A stretch of DNA of 64,000 bases from Serratia symbiotica (GTDB lineage: Bacteria; Pseudomonadota; Gammaproteobacteria; Enterobacterales; Enterobacteriaceae), in contig NZ_CP050855.1 of NCBI RefSeq assembly GCF_000821185.2, positions 1,736,001 to 1,800,000 on the forward strand, in the 5' to 3' direction. Made by a program: the position numbers and the translations under genes. The notes under the pieces were generated by a model. It was not told where the DNA came from. It searched no databases and worked only from the letters and a program-made list of their open reading frames with translations. Shown here in pieces: positions 60,318 to 64,000 of this stretch. Numbering within the stretch: the first letter of the stretch is position 1; the number at the start of each line of letters is the position of its first letter.

Positions 60318-60835
60318 GCTTATGCAGCGTCTGAGTGGCACACACGGGGTCGGGCCGGTATGTCGCGAGCTGGAGATTGCCCCGTAGGCATATTACTGGC
60401 ATCAGCAACGTCGGCTGCATCCTGAAAAATGTAGCCAACGAGAAAAGCACGATGCTCAAATCAGCCAGGAGATAAAATGCGTTTACGAAGAAAATTACCG
60501 CGTCTATGGGGCACGAAAAATCTGGCGTCAGTGACTCCGTGAGGGCTTCCCTGCGGGAACCATCCATCATAACGCAGTACGTCTCGCTGGCATACACGCA
60601 GCGGCTGCAGGACGCGGATCTGCTGGCATCAACGGGCAGCACAGGTGACTGCTACGATAATGCACTGGCCGAGAGTATCAATGGCCTTTACAAAGCTGAA
60701 GTCATACACCGTAATAGCGGGAAAAACCACGCAGAGGTGGAGCTGGCAACACTGGCGTAGGTGGACTGGTATAACAATCGCAGATGGCTCAAACGTATCG
60801 GTCACATACCACCAGTAGAAACCGAAAAAGCATAG
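60318..60835 (+). mobile_element. IS3-family element remnant, copy B (internally deleted orfB)
   Basis: The first 220 bases match copy A (25938-26220): 'MQRLSGTHGVGPVCRELEIAP', then 'YEENYRVYGARKIWRQ', with the same TGA at the following leucine position and an additional TAG earlier. It then jumps to the 3' part of orfB: 'QYVSLAYTQRLQDADLLAS', 'GDCYDNALAESINGLYKAEV' containing the last catalytic glutamate, and 'VDWYNNRRWLKRIGHIPP'. The middle, with two catalytic aspartates, is deleted. Neither outer end is preserved. Confidence 0.85.
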
Positions 60836-60939
60836 TAGACTGCCAGAAAAAGTAACAATCTGACAGCCTGTAGTCGCTTTTAATACAACCTTGATCTGAC
60901 CTCTCTTGTTGTATATAAAAAATACCAGAGAGGTGAAAA

Positions 60940-61536
60940 ATGAATCGGACAGCAAAAATCATTAAACCTAAACTCGGTTTGTGAGAACTGGCACGACAAC
61001 TGGGTAATGTTCGGGAAGCCTGTAAAATCATGGGCTACAGCAGAGACCGCTACTATCGTTTCAAAACGCTTTACGAACAAGGTGGCGAGTTGGCGCTACA
61101 GGAAATCAGTCGTAAAAAACCTATCGAAAAAAATCGTGTTGAAGCTCATATCGAACAAGCCGTCATAAATATGGCCTATGGATTCCCCGCATATGGCCAG
61201 CACCGTGTCGCCAAGGAACTCACCCGGCAAGGAATACTGATTTCAGGCAGCGGGGTTCGTTCTGTTTGGTGACGATATGATTTGGAATGCTTTAAAAAGC
61301 GGCTCACCGCGTTGGAAACCAAGATGGCTCAGGAGGACGGTGTTCTCACCGAGGCTCAGTTGCAGGCACTGGAGCAAGCTAAATCCCAACGAGAATCTCA
61401 CGGTGAAATAGAGACACAGCACCCAGGCTATCTGGGTGCACAAGACACCTATTATGTCGGCAATATCAAAGGGATTGGCAGAATTTATCAGCAAAACGGC
61501 CGCAAATTTAAACCCCGCCATCTTCTAGCCCCGTAG
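60940..61536 (+). pseudogene. IS481-family transposase remnant
   Basis: Starts at ATG 60940 with GAGAGG upstream. The N-terminal HTH part ('ELARQLGNVREACKIMGYS', 'ALQEISRKKP') and 'AYGFPAYGQHRVAKELTRQG' follow IS481-family transposases, with in-frame stops at 'KLGL*' and 'SVW*'. The second part runs to 'GAQDTYYVGNIKGIGRIYQQ' and then breaks off; the DDE domain that should follow is missing. Not functional. Confidence 0.85.
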
Positions 61537-61828
61537 TTGCCATACAGTGAGCGAAATATGTATGATCTGACAACCTATTTTTCTCAGCGCTTTCCCCCAT
61601 GATGACCTGTAAAAGTATCGACACCGTCCTGCTCTCCGTTGCCGCTAATAAGCTGTCTCAACGTGAGTGGGACTGGATCAGACTGATGAAGTCCATGGAT
61701 CCGCCCCCAGTGAGGGGAATGAGGGAAAAAGCGTGTACTGTGTGGAAAAGATGAGTTTTCAACTTGAAAATAATTTCGTCAGAGGGCACCATCGTTTTCA
61801 AAATGAAAACAGGGTTGAGGGATTCGCG
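61537..61828 (+). promoter_or_regulatory. higBA upstream region with two related dyads
   Basis: Two inverted repeats share the half-site TTTTCA/TGAAAA: TTTTCAA-C-TTGAAAA at 61756-61770 and GTTTTCA-AAA-TGAAAAC at 61794-61810. They lie 59-73 and 19-35 bases before the higB start, where HigA-type antitoxins bind to repress their own operon. TTGAAA at 61764-61769 could serve as a -35 box; the -10 is not clear. Before these, 61600-61730 has a short open frame ('MMTCKSIDTVLLSVAANKLS...') that I do not recognise. Confidence 0.6.
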
Positions 61829-62140
61829 GTGCATGTGATCAGCAGACAACCGTTTAATGAGGCTGCCGGGAAATACCCTAATAGCGCGTTGGCGCTTCTG
61901 TATCTGATGAGGGTTCTGGAAAAAAAAACCTTCAACAGTCCGGATGAGATGAAAAGAGCGATCCCTTCACTGAATAACTTCAAGTACCGAAAAAAGTGGT
62001 GGGTCATCGATGTGTTCGGTAACACGGTGCGGCTGATGGCCTTCATTGACTTTGAAAAGCAAAAGGTTTTTGTTAAGCACATTGCGACTCATGCCGAATA
62101 CGATAAGTTAACCAAGTATTATAGGGAGCATAAAGAATGA
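61829..62140 (+). CDS. higB: HigB-type toxin (mRNA interferase)
   Basis: 103 residues from the GTG at 61829, chosen because TTGAGGG lies 7 bases before it and homology to E. coli YgjN/HigB begins here ('HVISRQPFNEAAGKYPNS'). The frame is open upstream to 61667, but that part is not homologous and would run through the dyads. RelE-like fold: 'PSLNNFKYRKKWWVIDVFGN' and 'VFVKHIATHAEYDKL' with the basic and histidine residues used for ribosome-dependent mRNA cleavage. The stop overlaps the higA start (ATGA). Confidence 0.88.
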   Translation: MHVISRQPFNEAAGKYPNSALALLYLMRVLEKKTFNSPDEMKRAIPSLNNFKYRKKWWVIDVFGNTVRLMAFIDFEKQKVFVKHIATHAEYDKLTKYYREHKE

Positions 62141-62580
62141 CTGTTGCAACTCATATCGACACCGCCAGTGCCGAAAGCATGATCGCGACATTTGCCAACG
62201 CGGTGAAATGCATTCCTCTAATGACGGGTGATAAAAGCGAGGCTGAATATAACAAAGCCCTTGAGCTGATTGAATATCTTGTCGATCGCGACGAGTTGAG
62301 CAACCCGCTTTTTGAACCGCTTGCGGCCAAAATTACAGAATATGAAAACAGCGCCCCGGAATTTGAGGCGTTTAACCGTCGCTTGGCTGAGATCCCTACC
62401 GGGGTCGCCGCGTTGCATACCCTGATGGATCAGCATGGTTTAAAAGCGGCTAATCTGATTGACGAACTGGGATCTAAAAGCAATGTCAGTAACATTCTCA
62501 GTGGTCGCCGCGCATTGACTGTGAAGCACATTAAGGCGTTGGCATCACGTTTTAACGTTCCCGCTGATTTGTTTATTTGA
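62137..62580 (+). CDS. higA: HigA-type antitoxin (HTH)
   Basis: 147 residues (E. coli YgjM 138). N-terminal half is the toxin-binding part ('ALELIEYLVDRDELSNPLFE'); C-terminal half is an XRE-type helix-turn-helix ('LMDQHGLKAANLIDELGSKS', 'VSNILSGRRALTVKHIKAL'). It should neutralise HigB and repress the operon through the upstream dyads. Toxin-first order and 4-base overlap are typical of higBA. Both genes are open amid decayed neighbours, as expected if loss of the antitoxin alone is harmful. Confidence 0.9.
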   Translation: MTVATHIDTASAESMIATFANAVKCIPLMTGDKSEAEYNKALELIEYLVDRDELSNPLFEPLAAKITEYENSAPEFEAFNRRLAEIPTGVAALHTLMDQHGLKAANLIDELGSKSNVSNILSGRRALTVKHIKALASRFNVPADLFI

Positions 62581-62770
62581 TGGGGAGGGCGAGTTTCTAG
62601 TGACCTGTCTGGCCAAACCCTAACGACTGACATCAAGAGACAGATAATTATCAAAACCATGTGTGCAACCCCCTGAATATGCAGAATAATCAGGTGCCAT
62701 TGAACTTAAAATGTCGCCTGGTCTATTACGTTTAAATTCAAAGGATCGTTTTACAAAAGGAACAGCATGC

Positions 62771-63720
62771 GTGTATCGCCAAAAAGCGGTTGAACACAAA
62801 AAATGCGATGGCAAGGAAAGGCCTTATTAATGCCAGGGGTTCCGGTTTGGCTTGTTGCAGGGTTATCTGTTTTTTTGTTGTCGCCTTTCTGGTTTTCATT
62901 ATAACGTTCACCTATACAAGAAGGGTCACGGTGATGGGTGAAATATCCACTTATCCTCGCTCATCCAACGTTTATGCCAGTGTCCAGGGCGTTGTGGTTA
63001 AACAATTTGTCACAGAAGGGCAATTGATCAAAACAGGCGATGCCATATACATAGTAGATGTCAGTAAAAGTACGCGTAGTGGTGTTGTGAGTGATAATCA
63101 GCGAATGGATGTCGATAACCAACTCGCGCGCATTTCTCAAATCATGGCTCTCCTCCAGGAGAATAAAAAAACACCATTGAAATGCTAAAAAAACAAAAAG
63201 AGCGTCTGAATATTGATGCGGGGGGCGAGATTATTATCCGGGCCATGGCTGACGGGCGGATAGATTCCCTTAGCGTTACGGTCGGGCAGATGATTAAACC
63301 TGGCGACAGCCTCCTGCAAATTATCGATCATTTTTCCCTTGTCACCTGGGTACCCAATGATGCCGTCCCCTATCTTTCTGCTGGAGATCGCGTGAATATA
63401 CGCTACGAAGCGTTTCCCGCACAAAAATTTGGCATGTTTGGCGGGACCATTTCGGTTATCTCACGATCTCCTGCCTCCCCTCAGGAGATGCAAACCTATC
63501 AGGGGTCGCTTAAAGCGGCCTCATCTTCGGCTGCACCCTACTACAAAATTATTATCAGGCCCGACAGACAAAACATTGCCTACGCTGGCAAGCGTCTGAG
63601 TTTAGGTAATGGTATGCCAGCCCAAAGCACCTTATTTCTGGAAAAAGGAAGATCTACCAGTGGATGCTCTCTCCCTTCTACGATATGAAAAATAGCACCG
63701 AGGGTCCGGTAAATGAGTAA
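62771..63720 (+). pseudogene. cvaA: Colicin V/microcin secretion membrane-fusion protein CvaA-like, broken
   Basis: GTG 62771 (AAAGG 9 bases before) opens 'YRQKAVEHKK', matching the CvaA start 'FRQDALENRK'. An A-run lacking one base shifts to 'MRWQGKALLMPGVPVWLVAG'; a T-run near 62870 shifts again to 'FLVFIITFTYTRRVTVMGEI', 'SVQGVVVKQFVTEGQLIKTG' and 'DVSKSTRSGVVSDNQ'. Near 63175 about 160 residues (the periplasmic coiled coil) are missing. The rest, 'GGEIIIRAMADGRIDSLSVT', 'WVPNDAVPYLSAGDRVNIRY', reaches 'LFLEK', where loss of one A shifts the last '[15 protein letters not shown]' out of frame; TAA at 63718-63720. Family role: periplasmic adaptor of a type I exporter for double-glycine microcins. 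Non-functional. Confidence 0.9.
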
Positions 63721-64000
63721 ACGTTTTTTTTAAAACACTCATCGGACAACTGGAGTTTCAACTACGCCCACGGGTTCCGCTGGTTCATCAAACGGAATCC
63801 CCAGAGTGTGGTTTGGCATGCCTGGCGATGATCTGTAGTCACTACGGCAAACAGAGCAATCTTATCGCCTTGCGCCAGCAATTTAATCTGTCTGCACGCG
63901 GTACCACGCTGGCAGGTATGACTCAGATGGCTGAACAACTCGGCCTCGCATCACGTTGTTTATCCCTGGGACTTCATGAACTCAGTGCGCTTAAGGCCCC
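63713..64000 (+). pseudogene. cvaB: CvaB-like bacteriocin ABC exporter, 5' part, frameshifted and cut by window
   Basis: ATG 63713 overlaps the cvaA end by 8 bases (ATGAGTAA), the usual coupling in these operons. A run of seven or eight T gives an immediate stop after 'MSKRFF'; with one T fewer the frame continues 'KTLIGQLEFQLRPRVPLVHQTE' (in order) and into a C39 peptidase domain: 'SPECGLACLAMICSHYGK' with the catalytic cysteine, 'LRQQFNLSARGTTLAGM', 'AEQLGLASRCLSLGLHEL'. This domain clips double-glycine leaders during export. The rest lies beyond the window. Confidence 0.88.

Noticed and set aside
61608..61750. Short frame starting MMTCKSIDTVLLSV upstream of higB
   Set aside because: Might be a gene fragment, but I cannot match it to a family, and it stops before higB; kept only as a note in the upstream region.
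61667..61828. Longer HigB frame starting at 61667
   Set aside because: The extra 54 residues are not homologous to HigB and overlap the putative operators; GTG 61829 has a good ribosome site.

Overview
The window looks like a chromosomal segment of a Serratia-type member of the Enterobacterales. Most genes are clear orthologues of Escherichia coli genes, in short blocks that keep the E. coli order: yegH-asmA-dcd-udk-mrp-metG, yohJK-cdd-sanA, yeiB-folE, gsiABCD, moeAB, ompX-rhtA-dps-glnHPQ, and mlrA-yohO, dld-pbpG, yohD. Between the blocks lie Serratia-like additions: a fimbrial operon, an inverse autotransporter, a lipoprotein operon, a RIO kinase and a HigBA pair. Decayed insertion sequences and several fresh pseudogenes (dld, ybiI, a DUF2878 gene, cvaA, cvaB) suggest a lineage with relaxed selection, such as a host-associated Serratia. 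That is inference; there is no rRNA or other decisive species marker here.

Layout. 1-23.4 kb is dense housekeeping: envelope assembly (AsmA), pyrimidine salvage (Dcd, Udk, Cdd), Fe-S carrier (Mrp), MetRS, LrgAB-type membrane pair (YohJK), malic enzyme, folate/pterin (FolE), glutathione import (GsiABCD), molybdenum cofactor (MoeAB) and an ABC-F ATPase (YbiT). 23.4-26.6 kb has a repeat-rich leader before mqo (truncated ERIC, MITE-like repeat, two large hairpins) and then two fused IS remnants. 26.7-33.5 kb is a fimbrial operon (subunit-chaperone-usher-adhesin) read leftward, facing a rightward pair made of an EAL phosphodiesterase and a LuxR-type regulator, an arrangement like Klebsiella MrkJ/MrkI. 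33.6-35.5 kb holds a decayed invasin fragment and an almost full-length but broken IS150-group element. 35.5-47.9 kb holds ompX, rhtA, dps, broken ybiI, a 1144-residue intimin/invasin-like protein with four near-identical 104-residue repeats, glnHPQ and dinG.

48-60.3 kb holds mlrA, small membrane protein genes, sseA, yehS, a three-lipoprotein operon (CsgG-like/DUF4810/DUF799), a RIO-type kinase, cdh, the dld pseudogene, pbpG and yohD, with two more copies of the MITE-like repeat and a second dispersed repeat pair. 60.3-64 kb is accessory: an IS3 remnant, an IS481 remnant, an apparently intact higBA toxin-antitoxin locus with two related dyad sites upstream, and a colicin V/microcin-type exporter (cvaA-cvaB) broken by homopolymer indels and a large internal deletion, running off the window end.

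No tRNA, rRNA or CRISPR array was recognised. The most interesting items are the new dispersed repeat families, the structured mqo leader, the strong terminator-like hairpin in front of the EAL gene, the paired dyads in front of higBA, the repeat-expanded invasin and the conserved lipoprotein trio.
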